Shown here piece after piece: positions 1 to 5,047 of a stretch of 5,047 bases of DNA. The stretch spans positions 1-5,047 of the forward strand of contig CALFXA010000073.1 in NCBI GenBank assembly GCA_937928015.1, read 5' to 3'. The DNA comes from an uncultured Anaerolineales bacterium. Lineage in GTDB: Bacteria; Chloroflexota; Anaerolineae; Anaerolineales; Villigracilaceae. Each line of letters begins with the position of its first letter. Within the stretch, counting starts at the first letter, position 1. Both the position numbers and the translations under genes were made by a program. The notes beneath the pieces were generated by a model. The model worked only from the letters and a program-made list of their open reading frames with translations. It ran no database searches and was not told the origin of the DNA.

Positions 1-48
1 CGACCACCGAGATCTACACTCTTTCCCTACACGACGCTCTTCCGATCT
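1..48 (+). other. Illumina P5/TruSeq adapter (not genomic)
   Basis: The first 48 bases match the Illumina P5 flow-cell sequence followed by the TruSeq read-1 primer, lacking only the first ten bases of the full oligonucleotide and ending in the standard ...CTTCCGATCT. This is synthetic DNA left on the read or contig. Genomic sequence begins at 49. Any reading frame that crosses this point, such as the minus-strand frame ending in the peptide GRASCRERV, is an artefact there. Confidence 0.98.
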
Positions 49-49
49 C

Positions 50-874
50 AGAAGACGCGCGTTCGCGCTGACGACGATCCTGACCGTGACGTTGGCCTGC
101 TCCGCCGTGAACTCGATGCTGCCCCAGCCGACGGCCACGTTGTACGTGGCCCCCACGTTGACGCCCGTCCCGACCCAGACTTCCACGCCGACGGTCACGC
201 CCCTGTCGCCCACGCGCGCCGTCCCGCCGCCGCCCGCCTGGGTGACGGATTTTTCCGACCCGATCCTGGCGGCGCTGGCAGGCGTCCCGCCGGCTTTCAA
301 GGATGATTTTTCGGGATACAACCTGGGCTGGTTCTACGTCAAACGCGGCAGCACGGACGGCCCCTTCTATGCACCCATCGAAGAGGAGGCTTTGCCTTTG
401 CGCATTCCCACAGGCCGGGAGTACAGGGATTTCTTCGTCTACAACCCCTATCTGCGTCGCGCGGACTTCGTGCTGACTCTCGACTTCAAGTTCGGCAAGA
501 CCCAGCCGTTCGACCTGCTGCGCTTCCAATTCAATCAGTCCGCCGACCAGAGCGTGCAGCTCGACCTCTCGAAGCACGAGGATTGGAGCTTTGACTGGAG
601 TCTGCACAGTCCGCTACAGACCGCCTCGGGCACGTACCAGTATTTCTCGCCCGAGTTCATCCGTGTGACGGTCATCATGCGCGGACAGGAATGTGCCTTC
701 TACGTCAACGACGATCCGCTCGGGTATCTGAGTCAGTGTAGGGCGGAATCCGTGGTGGAGAAGTCGCCGCGCGCCGTGTCGTTCCATCTGCTGTCTACTA
801 CGGGGCAAGAGGCGCTGGTAACGGTCGACAACGTCAGGTTATGGGATTTGGATAAAATTCCCGGGCTGCGTTGA
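50..874 (+). CDS. Secreted lipoprotein-like jelly-roll protein, 5' partial
   Basis: The frame is open from the adapter junction to TGA at 872-874, giving 274 visible residues. A GTG at 86 could be read as a start, but the 12 codons before it encode RRRAFALTTILT, which joins TVTLAC to make a basic n-region, a hydrophobic core and a lipobox-like end. The true start therefore probably lies beyond the left end, and Cys17 of the visible protein (codon 98-100) would be the lipidated residue. The lipobox (T-L-A-C) is not canonical, so plain secretion is possible. Next comes a Pro/Thr/Ser linker (visible residues about 24-62), typical of exported Anaerolineae-type proteins. A beta-rich domain (about 80-270) follows, opening with DDFSGYNLGW and closing with VDNVRLWDL, a pattern seen in concanavalin/LamG-like and DUF1080-like jelly rolls. 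Two cysteines (215 and 230) could form a disulphide. No catalytic motif was recognised. The gene converges on the large minus-strand gene, which encodes a domain of the same general fold. Exact function is unknown. Confidence 0.85.
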   Translation, partial: RRRAFALTTILTVTLACSAVNSMLPQPTATLYVAPTLTPVPTQTSTPTVTPLSPTRAVPPPPAWVTDFSDPILAALAGVPPAFKDDFSGYNLGWFYVKRGSTDGPFYAPIEEEALPLRIPTGREYRDFFVYNPYLRRADFVLTLDFKFGKTQPFDLLRFQFNQSADQSVQLDLSKHEDWSFDWSLHSPLQTASGTYQYFSPEFIRVTVIMRGQECAFYVNDDPLGYLSQCRAESVVEKSPRAVSFHLLSTTGQEALVTVDNVRLWDLDKIPGLR

Positions 875-892
875 TCGTTCAGCCCGGGAATT
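856..892. terminator. Perfect hairpin between convergent genes
   Basis: The 13-base arm at 856-868 (aattcccgggctg) is perfectly complementary to 880-892, with an 11-base loop that contains the TGA stop of the + strand gene. The minus-strand read-through side is followed by a short U-rich run (aattttatc), so it best suits the gene ending at 916. The + side has only a weak UU, so termination in both directions is plausible. The left arm also encodes the last residues (IPGL) of the + gene, so protein end and terminator share bases. Confidence 0.7.
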
Positions 893-915
893 GAGTTACG
901 GAATCAGGCGGGACA

Positions 916-3900
916 CTATTGGTACGTTACCTGCACAGAGACCCAATCCAACGAGAAGTCGCGCGAGGTGGAACTTGAGACATCGATCACGCGCACGATA
1001 AAGGCGCTGTTGCCAAACTGACCAGTCGTCCACGTATGGCCCCAGGTGTCAGCCGTGCCGCCGAGCAGATAAGCCGCTTCGACGGTGGTCAGGGTGGCAG
1101 TGGACTTGGCGCTCGTCCAGGTGGTGCCACCATCCCAAGACAATTGAACGCACAACTTGGGGGAACCGCTGGTGCTGTCGGCTTTGGCGTGGAGTTGGAC
1201 CTGGATGCCTTTCACGGTCGCGCCATTGGGCAGGACAATGTTGTAGTTGGAGAAGCGATGCTTATCCTTGCCGCTGTTGGTACAGGAAGTGCTGGTGCCA
1301 GTGCCGCTGTTATTGTCCACAGCGAACAGGCCATCGTCTGTATAAATATTGGCCGCACTGACTTCATACCCGTTGCCGTCTCCACCGGTTTGGGCCACAT
1401 TCCATGACGGGCTAAGGAAGCCCGTGTTCATTGTAGCGGGCGTCGGTGTAGATGTGTTGCTCGGAGCTGCGGTGGGCGTAAAAGTTGTGGTCAGGGGTGG
1501 CGTGGGGGATTGGAGAGCGGTCGGGGTTGAAGTAAACGTGGCGGACGGCACCGCGCTCGGTGACGGGGTCATGGTTATCGTGGAGGTGGGCGGCAGGGAC
1601 GTCAACGTGCCACCGCCGAAATTGTCGTAGGCGCTGGTGGTTCCGCCCCAAGAGAGCAGGCCCATGTAACCTCCGCTGGCGACATTAGCCCAGGCGCTCA
1701 CGTTCCGCGTCCCCAGCAGAGTGCCATTCCTGTACAGGCTGACCGTCCCATCAGCGGCGGCGCGCACCCCCAATTGATCTCCGTTCACGAAGGTGACCGA
1801 GATGGCCGTCCCATACGAGACGTAGCCCTGCGCCTTGGTGTAAGTCTCTACCTGGAGGGTTTTCTTGGTCGGGTTGTAAGTGACCTCCAGGAAACTATCC
1901 TTGGCCATGGTTTGTGACTTGAGCAGCAGGTCCATGTTCGTGGTTGCAGAGTCGATATTGGCGAAGGTGACGTAAGCCTCCTGGTCCGCGCCAAAGGCGG
2001 TCGCGTTCCAGAAGATCATGCCTCCAGACGAAGCGACCAGTTGGTTGCCTGAAATGGCAAAACTGGATTTGTCCCCAGTCCAACCGCTGCCGATGGCGCC
2101 GTTGGCACGGTCGAACGAATCCAGGATGCCTGTGACGGGGAAGCCAGAGGCGGGGAGGGTGGCTGTAGCCGTTGCGGTGAAGACGCTCGTGGACGTGGCG
2201 GTACGGGTGGGGGTGTTTGAGGCGAGTGAGGTGGAAGTGGGTGTGAAAGTGAAGGCGGCCGTCGACGTGGGGGGAAGAGTCGGCGTGAAGGACCCGCTCA
2301 AGGTCGCCGTCGGCTGGCCGCTGGAGACGACGTCCAACTCGTACATTTTGCCGTCGATGATATTGGGGTCGATGTTGTTGTCGATGCCGCGGTCCACGAT
2401 GTAGAAATGCCTTGCCCCAGAGCCGTCGCTGGCGGGGGCGTAGGCCAACCCTGCGGGCGCCACCAATCTGCTCGCGGACACGTCGATGGTCTGGAGCAGG
2501 GCGCCGCTGGTGGTGGTTTCGACGATGATGCGATTGGAGGAACTGCTGAGCACGAACAGCGTGCCGCTCTCGGGGTTGAACTCGACGCCTTCAGGATCCG
2601 TCACGCCATAGGCTGCCACATCGAAATGCGACACCAGGCTGCCCGTCAGCGTGAACTGGTAGATCTCGCGGTTGGTCCCGTCCACCACGAATAACTGGTT
2701 GTGCCAGGTGTCGAAGGTGATGCCTTCGGGGTCGCCAGCGCCATACGCCAGGGTATCGAAGCTGGTCCAGGAGTCATCGGCAGTGCCGTACGAACCGTCG
2801 AGGCCTGGGTTGAGGTCGAAGACCTTGTAGGCGTTGTCGTCGGAGAAATAATAGTGGCCGTTGAGCGGATTCCAGGCCACACCCGTCGGCTCATCGGTCA
2901 TGGGCACGGTCGTGGGCGGGACGGGTGAGACGTTGGCCGTGCGCACCAATCCGCCGTTGAGAGTCAGTTCCCACAGATTGGCGCCCGCAAAGTGGGTGAT
3001 GCCGCCCACCTTTTCCTCCACTTCCCCATCGGAGATCAACAACGTGTTGCTGAATGGAAGGTAGGTCACGCCCGAGGGGTCGGGGCTGGGTGGGACGAGG
3101 GCTGCCAGGTCCACGGTTCGCACCAGCGTGGATTGCACGGCATTGACCGTCACGGCTGCGCTGGTCGGTTCGGTCAGCGAGAATTCGAGGATCTGCCCCA
3201 GGTCATTATCTGCCAGGTACAGGCTCATTTGAGAGCCGTCGTCCGTTTGGTCGCCGCTGGGAGCAAAAACCAGTCCCTGCGGATTCCCGATCTTAAAGAT
3301 GGACAGATCGTGACCCGCCACAATCCGCCCCGAGAGGTTAACTTCGTACAGTTTTTGTTCGGTCGGGGCGGTCAGATAAAAGTGACTCGTGGACTCCTCG
3401 AAGGCCAGTCCGTGCGGCGCAGTCAACCCGCTCGATGACAAATCGATCTCGTCGATCACGGCGTTATCGAAGTCGCCCTCCTGCCCTGGCTGGATGCGCA
3501 CGATGCGCGGGCCTGCTACGTCCAGGATGAACAGGGTGCCTGTCGGGCCGACGGCCATACCCTGTGGGTCCAGCAAGCCGAAGCGGCTGGCGTCGTAGCG
3601 GACCAGCGTCTGCTGGTCGAGATTTCCGTCTGTGTCTTCGCGCACTTCCAGTAGTTGATTCTCAGGGAATTGCAGCAATAATAATCGGTCAGCCTGTTCA
3701 TCGTAGGCGATGTTGATTGGGTCCGCGACCTGGTCCGTGATGTGGACGCTGCCCGCGTTGGACGCGAACGGCGTCAGACGGACGATGTCTGTGCCCGTTG
3801 ATTTGGCGGGTCCATCCAGGACGTAGAAGGAATCCGCCTTCGAGGAGAATGCCAACCCTGTGGGGGAGAGCAGCCCCGTCTTGTCGCTTTCCATGGACCG

Positions 3901-4071
3901 CAATTGCCCGAGGACGGCCGTGCGCCCCCTGGCCGACCCCGCCGACATCCACATCAGGGACAGGCACAGGACCAGCGTCAGAGATAGGAACCAGTTCTTA
4001 TTGGCTGCAATGTAGTCAGGGATGGGGCGAATGGCTTTCCCAGAATGTGTGTCGTGCTTTCGTGTATTCAT
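916..4071 (-). CDS. Secreted multidomain NHL-propeller / LamG-like protein
   Basis: The protein has 1051 residues and stops with TAG at 916-918. I chose the ATG at 4071 over the one at 4080 because AAGGA (4084-4080) lies 8 bases before it; it would abut the upstream ATG. Residues 1-26 are a basic leader, 27-47 a hydrophobic signal ending SAGSA, so the protein is probably exported. Residues about 55-585 carry NHL/SMP-30-like propeller repeats, each with a [DEANS]-P-x-G turn before a beta strand: SPTG 69, DPQG 168, APHG 218, NPQG 263, DPSG 331, EPTG 394, DPEG 447, DPEG 492, APAG 538, plus a degenerate DPIN at 117. Pro/Thr linker 587-645, concanavalin/LamG-like domain about 650-822 (opens DSFDRANG, closes AYDNFGGG), second linker 825-880, and a beta-sandwich-like domain 882-1051 with SWDGGTTW and a repeated W/T pattern. 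The only mature cysteines, 930 and 974, lie in that last domain and may pair. No enzyme motif is evident; surface binding or scaffolding is inferred. Confidence 0.88.
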   Translation of the reverse strand: MNTRKHDTHSGKAIRPIPDYIAANKNWFLSLTLVLCLSLMWMSAGSARGRTAVLGQLRSMESDKTGLLSPTGLAFSSKADSFYVLDGPAKSTGTDIVRLTPFASNAGSVHITDQVADPINIAYDEQADRLLLLQFPENQLLEVREDTDGNLDQQTLVRYDASRFGLLDPQGMAVGPTGTLFILDVAGPRIVRIQPGQEGDFDNAVIDEIDLSSSGLTAPHGLAFEESTSHFYLTAPTEQKLYEVNLSGRIVAGHDLSIFKIGNPQGLVFAPSGDQTDDGSQMSLYLADNDLGQILEFSLTEPTSAAVTVNAVQSTLVRTVDLAALVPPSPDPSGVTYLPFSNTLLISDGEVEEKVGGITHFAGANLWELTLNGGLVRTANVSPVPPTTVPMTDEPTGVAWNPLNGHYYFSDDNAYKVFDLNPGLDGSYGTADDSWTSFDTLAYGAGDPEGITFDTWHNQLFVVDGTNREIYQFTLTGSLVSHFDVAAYGVTDPEGVEFNPESGTLFVLSSSSNRIIVETTTSGALLQTIDVSASRLVAPAGLAYAPASDGSGARHFYIVDRGIDNNIDPNIIDGKMYELDVVSSGQPTATLSGSFTPTLPPTSTAAFTFTPTSTSLASNTPTRTATSTSVFTATATATLPASGFPVTGILDSFDRANGAIGSGWTGDKSSFAISGNQLVASSGGMIFWNATAFGADQEAYVTFANIDSATTNMDLLLKSQTMAKDSFLEVTYNPTKKTLQVETYTKAQGYVSYGTAISVTFVNGDQLGVRAAADGTVSLYRNGTLLGTRNVSAWANVASGGYMGLLSWGGTTSAYDNFGGGTLTSLPPTSTITMTPSPSAVPSATFTSTPTALQSPTPPLTTTFTPTAAPSNTSTPTPATMNTGFLSPSWNVAQTGGDGNGYEVSAANIYTDDGLFAVDNNSGTGTSTSCTNSGKDKHRFSNYNIVLPNGATVKGIQVQLHAKADSTSGSPKLCVQLSWDGGTTWTSAKSTATLTTVEAAYLLGGTADTWGHTWTTGQFGNSAFIVRVIDVSSSTSRDFSLDWVSVQVTYQ
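1432..1599 (-). repeat. Low-complexity Pro/Thr/Ser linker 2
   Basis: This stretch encodes residues about 825-880 of the large minus-strand protein, rich in TPT, STP and PS units. It separates the LamG-like domain from the C-terminal beta domain and is expected to be an extended flexible spacer, possibly O-glycosylated. On the + strand it reads as G/T-rich DNA and yields valine-rich shadow frames. Confidence 0.8.
2137..2313 (-). repeat. Low-complexity Pro/Thr/Ser linker 1
   Basis: This stretch encodes residues about 587-645 of the large minus-strand protein, with alternating T-P, T-S and T-A units. It links the propeller region to the LamG-like domain. Composition resembles linker 2 and the linker of the + strand lipoprotein-like gene, but the codons differ, so it is not a recent copy of either. 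Confidence 0.8.
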
Positions 4072-4079
4072 TTTTGCCA

Positions 4080-4084
4080 TCCTT
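4080..4084 (-). promoter_or_regulatory. Shine-Dalgarno deciding the start of the large gene
   Basis: AAGGA on the minus strand lies 8 bases upstream of the ATG at 4071-4069. The alternative ATG at 4080-4078 overlaps the final A of this site, leaving no room for ribosome binding, so initiation three codons downstream is preferred. Confidence 0.65.
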
Positions 4085-4157
4085 GAGGCTGTCTGAACCT
4101 CTCGTTGTTCACTAAATATCGACGATAAAGCAGACCAGAATTGTCACCCTGTTTATT

Positions 4158-4186
4158 ATTCTACAACTTCTGATTTGAAATAACAA
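4158..4186 (-). promoter_or_regulatory. Candidate sigma-70-type promoter of the large gene
   Basis: On the minus strand a -35-like TTGTTA (4186-4181, 4 of 6 consensus) is followed after exactly 17 bases by TAGAAT (4163-4158, 5 of 6). Transcription would start near 4151, giving a leader of about 80 bases. An 11-base inverted repeat (tatcgacgata, 4117-4127) lies within that leader. The match is by eye and untested. Confidence 0.5.
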
Positions 4187-4196
4187 CAAGCGCTTG
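4187..4196. promoter_or_regulatory. Palindrome CAAGCGCTTG next to -35 box, possible operator
   Basis: This is a perfect 10-base palindrome immediately upstream of, and touching, the -35 element of the candidate promoter. Its core fits the AANCGNTT pattern shared by many LacI/GalR-family operators. No regulator gene is present in the window, so a role in control is inferred from position and symmetry only. Confidence 0.35.
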
Positions 4197-4212
4197 CGGG
4201 CGGTTTTCCACT

Positions 4213-4317
4213 ATTGCGCCAAAATCATGGCCTTTTGTTGGCCCCTCACAGTACTTCAATAATTAATTCAATTCTTACTTATATGGATGTCAAGGAAAGC
4301 TACCCTTTTGGCGTAAT
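4213..4317. repeat. Imperfect inverted repeat, 12-base arms
   Basis: Bases 4213-4224 (attgcgccaaaa) and 4306-4317 (ttttggcgtaat) are inverted copies matching at 11 of 12 positions, 81 bases apart. They bracket the TTGACA promoter candidate. They could be paired protein-binding sites or the ends of a small decayed insertion; chance is not excluded. Confidence 0.4.
4266..4293 (-). promoter_or_regulatory. Second candidate promoter with perfect TTGACA
   Basis: The minus strand carries a consensus -35 TTGACA (4293-4288) and, after 16 bases, a weak -10 TTGAAT (4271-4266, 4 of 6). It would direct transcription toward the large gene with a leader of nearly 190 bases. It may be an additional upstream promoter of that gene. 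Confidence 0.35.
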
Positions 4318-4331
4318 TGGTTTTGAATGTG

Positions 4332-4367
4332 GAACCGCCCCGAACAAGATTCGGGGCGGTTCTTTTT
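4332..4367 (+). terminator. Strong intrinsic terminator, + orientation
   Basis: A perfect 13-bp GC-rich stem (4332-4344 with 4350-4362) encloses a 5-base loop and is followed by TTTTT (4363-4367). On the + strand this is a textbook intrinsic terminator. No + strand gene lies directly upstream. On the minus strand, where the DUF4870 gene ends 88 bases away, the hairpin is followed by cacattcaaaa, without a U-run, so it would be a weaker terminator there. Confidence 0.75.
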
Positions 4368-4376
4368 ATGTGGATA

Positions 4377-4439
4377 GGCGCTGGTGATAATAGACAATGT
4401 CGAATATGGGATTTGGGAGAGATTCCCGGGCTGCGTTAA
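4377..4439 (+). pseudogene. Frameshifted fragment of the 3' end of the gene at 50-874
   Basis: Bases 4377-4440 align with 811-875 with about 50 of 64 bases identical and one 1-base deletion; 16 bases (attcccgggctgcgtt, 4422-4437) are identical to 857-872. Translated, the fragment reads ALVIIDNV, then after the shift RIWDLGEIPGLR and TAA. The intact gene ends ALVTVDNV-RLWDLDKIPGLR and TGA. Similarity runs to the stop codon and then ends. A TAG (4375-4377) sits directly upstream in the first frame and no further similarity was seen toward the left, where the terminator hairpin lies. It is best read as the remnant of a duplicated or paralogous copy. Confidence 0.7.
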
Positions 4440-4454
4440 TTGTAGTCGGATTCA

Positions 4455-4904
4455 TCAATTGGCCAGAATTTTTTCCAGCCAGCGGCCGAGGACGGGATAT
4501 CGAAACTCGCGGCCGTTCAGCACCGAAAGAGCCGCTGCCAAACGGATCACGGTCAGTGCCAGGGAAATTGGGAAAATACATACGAAGACCGTGCCTTGGA
4601 ACAGGAAGGGTAGGAAGAAAAGTTGAACGATATCACTAGATGAGGATGCGTTGCCCATGAAGAAGAACATTGAACCGGACATCCCCAGCATGGCGAGAAG
4701 GAAGAGGCAGCTAAACAAGACGCCAAACAGGATGGCGACTGTGAAGTCGAAGAGCAGCGCCTGAAGAGCCTGGAACTTCACGAAACGCGACTTGTCTTTC
4801 TGTAACGCCCACACGATCAGCGCGGCGAACATGCCAAAGAAATGGGCCAGCGTGCCCATCAATTTTTCCTCGGAGGTGAGGGGAAGTTCACTGGATGGGT
4901 TCAT
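4455..4904 (-). CDS. DUF4870 family small membrane protein
   Basis: The protein has 149 residues, with ATG at 4904-4902 and TGA at 4457-4455. AAGGGA (4919-4914) lies 9 bases before the ATG. A longer frame reaching 5036 is false: its N-terminus (MTGVQTCALPIS) is translated adapter. The sequence opens with a short polar leader, then GTLAHFFGMFAALIVWAL (17-34), a charged KDKSRFVKFQALQALLFD stretch (36-53) and hydrophobic segments at about 49-73 and 93-126, ending in NGREFRYPVLGRWLEKIL. This layout of hydrophobic helix, K-D/E-x-x-F-V, then an alanine/leucine-rich helix is characteristic of DUF4870 (Tic20-like) membrane proteins, whose function is not established. Length is normal for the family. 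The upstream neighbour is a paralogue overlapping by 17 bases, which suggests one transcript and coupled translation. Confidence 0.88.
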   Translation of the reverse strand: MNPSSELPLTSEEKLMGTLAHFFGMFAALIVWALQKDKSRFVKFQALQALLFDFTVAILFGVLFSCLFLLAMLGMSGSMFFFMGNASSSSDIVQLFFLPFLFQGTVFVCIFPISLALTVIRLAAALSVLNGREFRYPVLGRWLEKILAN

Positions 4905-5001
4905 TTTGAGAAGTCCCTTGGTTGGGTGTTGTCGGCATTCTGCGGGCGAGGACTCTGCCCAGGATGGGGTATCTGAATTCGTGTCCGCGCATGGTGCGGA
5001 T
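4888..5001 (-). CDS. Second DUF4870-type protein, C-terminal end only
   Basis: In the frame that starts with ATC at 5001-4999 the minus strand is open for 37 codons to TGA at 4890-4888. It reads IRTMRGHEFRYPILGR, then VLARRM and a polar tail ending NEPIQ. The segment MRGHEFRYPILGRVLARRM aligns without gaps to LNGREFRYPVLGRWLEKIL at the end of the downstream DUF4870 protein (10 of 19 identical), so this is very likely the end of a tandem paralogue. The rest lies beyond the right-hand ligation point. Its stop is 17 bases inside the next gene (bases 4888-4904 are shared), an arrangement typical of translational coupling. The Shine-Dalgarno of the next gene is inside this coding sequence. Confidence 0.75.
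   Translation of the reverse strand: MRTMRGHEFRYPILGRVLARRMPTTPNQGTSQNEPIQ
4914..4919 (-). promoter_or_regulatory. Shine-Dalgarno of the DUF4870 gene
   Basis: AAGGGA on the minus strand, 9 bases before the ATG at 4904, supports that start over any upstream codon in the adapter-fused frame. It lies within the 3' end of the upstream paralogue. Confidence 0.6.
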
Positions 5002-5002
5002 G

Positions 5003-5047
5003 AGATCGGAAGAGCACACGTCTGAACTCCAGTCACGAGTGGATATC
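5003..5047 (+). other. Illumina TruSeq indexed adapter (not genomic)
   Basis: From AGATCGGAAGAGC at 5003 the sequence follows the TruSeq read-2/index adapter. Bases 5037-5044 (GAGTGGAT) correspond to the index position, matching TruSeq index 23 as I remember it, and ATC begins the P7 side. The A at 5003 may be the A-tail. Genomic DNA ends at 5002. Confidence 0.98.

Noticed and set aside
14..607. Minus-strand open frame of 197 codons
   Set aside because: It overlaps the well-supported + strand gene, has an Arg/Gly-rich composition typical of a shadow frame in GC-rich DNA, and ends in adapter-encoded peptide.
2190..2225. G-rich + strand tract as a G-quadruplex
   Set aside because: The G-runs are explained by Thr/Pro codons on the other strand and do not give four evenly spaced G-tracts.
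1432..2313. Thr/Pro-coding repeats as a tandem-repeat or CRISPR-like array
   Set aside because: The units are irregular, have no constant repeat or spacer length and remain in frame as protein linkers.
2018..2404. Valine-rich + strand frame (VAVAVAVK type)
   Set aside because: It is the antisense reading of the Thr/Pro-rich linker codons of the large gene; the same holds for the frame at 1349-1630.
4283..4387. Possible 34-residue + strand small protein starting MDVKESYPFG
   Set aside because: There is no Shine-Dalgarno and the frame runs through the entire terminator hairpin.
4366..4639. Short frames on both strands over the DUF4870 3' end
   Set aside because: They are shadows of the DUF4870 gene, without recognisable domains or ribosome binding sites.
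4792..5025. + strand frame ending ADEIGRAHV
   Set aside because: It is antisense to the DUF4870 genes and finishes in adapter.
4455..5036. 193-residue version of the DUF4870 protein
   Set aside because: Residues before the ATG at 4904 come from adapter and from the out-of-frame end of the upstream paralogue; the Shine-Dalgarno supports 4904.

Overview
The window looks like one complete sequencing-library molecule or contig rather than a slice of a longer assembly. Bases 1-48 are Illumina P5/TruSeq read-1 adapter. Bases 5003-5047 are the TruSeq indexed read-2 adapter. Genomic DNA therefore runs only from 49 to 5002, and the genes at both ends are cut by the ligation points. Proline/threonine/serine-rich linkers (TPTxTxT style) join secreted beta-rich domains, coding DNA is GC-rich and intergenic DNA is AT-rich. 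This combination is common in Chloroflexota, especially Anaerolineae. That placement is an inference from style and not from a marker gene.

Left part (50-874, + strand): the 3' portion of a gene for an exported protein, probably a lipoprotein. It has a signal peptide, a Pro/Thr linker and a jelly-roll-like domain. Its stop codon lies inside a perfect 13-bp hairpin (856-892) that probably serves as a shared terminator with the convergent gene 2.

Centre (916-4071, - strand): one large gene for a secreted protein of about 1051 residues. In order it holds a signal peptide, about nine to ten NHL/SMP-30-like beta-propeller repeats, a Pro/Thr linker, a concanavalin/LamG-like domain, a second Pro/Thr linker and a C-terminal beta-sandwich-like domain with the only two cysteines of the mature protein. 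The catalytic or binding role is unknown; an extracellular or cell-surface scaffold or binding protein fits best.

Regulatory interval (4072-4454): an AT-rich gap holding a good promoter candidate for gene 2 with a palindrome abutting its -35 box, a second TTGACA promoter candidate bracketed by an inverted repeat, and a strong hairpin with a U-run that points along the + strand, where no gene lies upstream. It also holds a short decayed copy of the 3' end of gene 1, carrying a 1-base deletion (4377-4439).

Right part (4455-5001, - strand): two overlapping genes of the DUF4870 small membrane protein family. The downstream one is complete (149 residues). Only the last 37 codons of the upstream one are present, in a frame easily missed because a longer adapter-fused frame overlies it. 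Both carry the same C-terminal G-x-EFRYP-x-LGR motif, so they are tandem paralogues and probably translationally coupled.

No tRNA, rRNA, CRISPR array, transposase or phage gene was recognised. The least expected content is the frameshifted gene-1 fragment 3.5 kb away from gene 1, the hidden DUF4870 paralogue and the orphan + strand terminator. None of these amounts to a clear new system.
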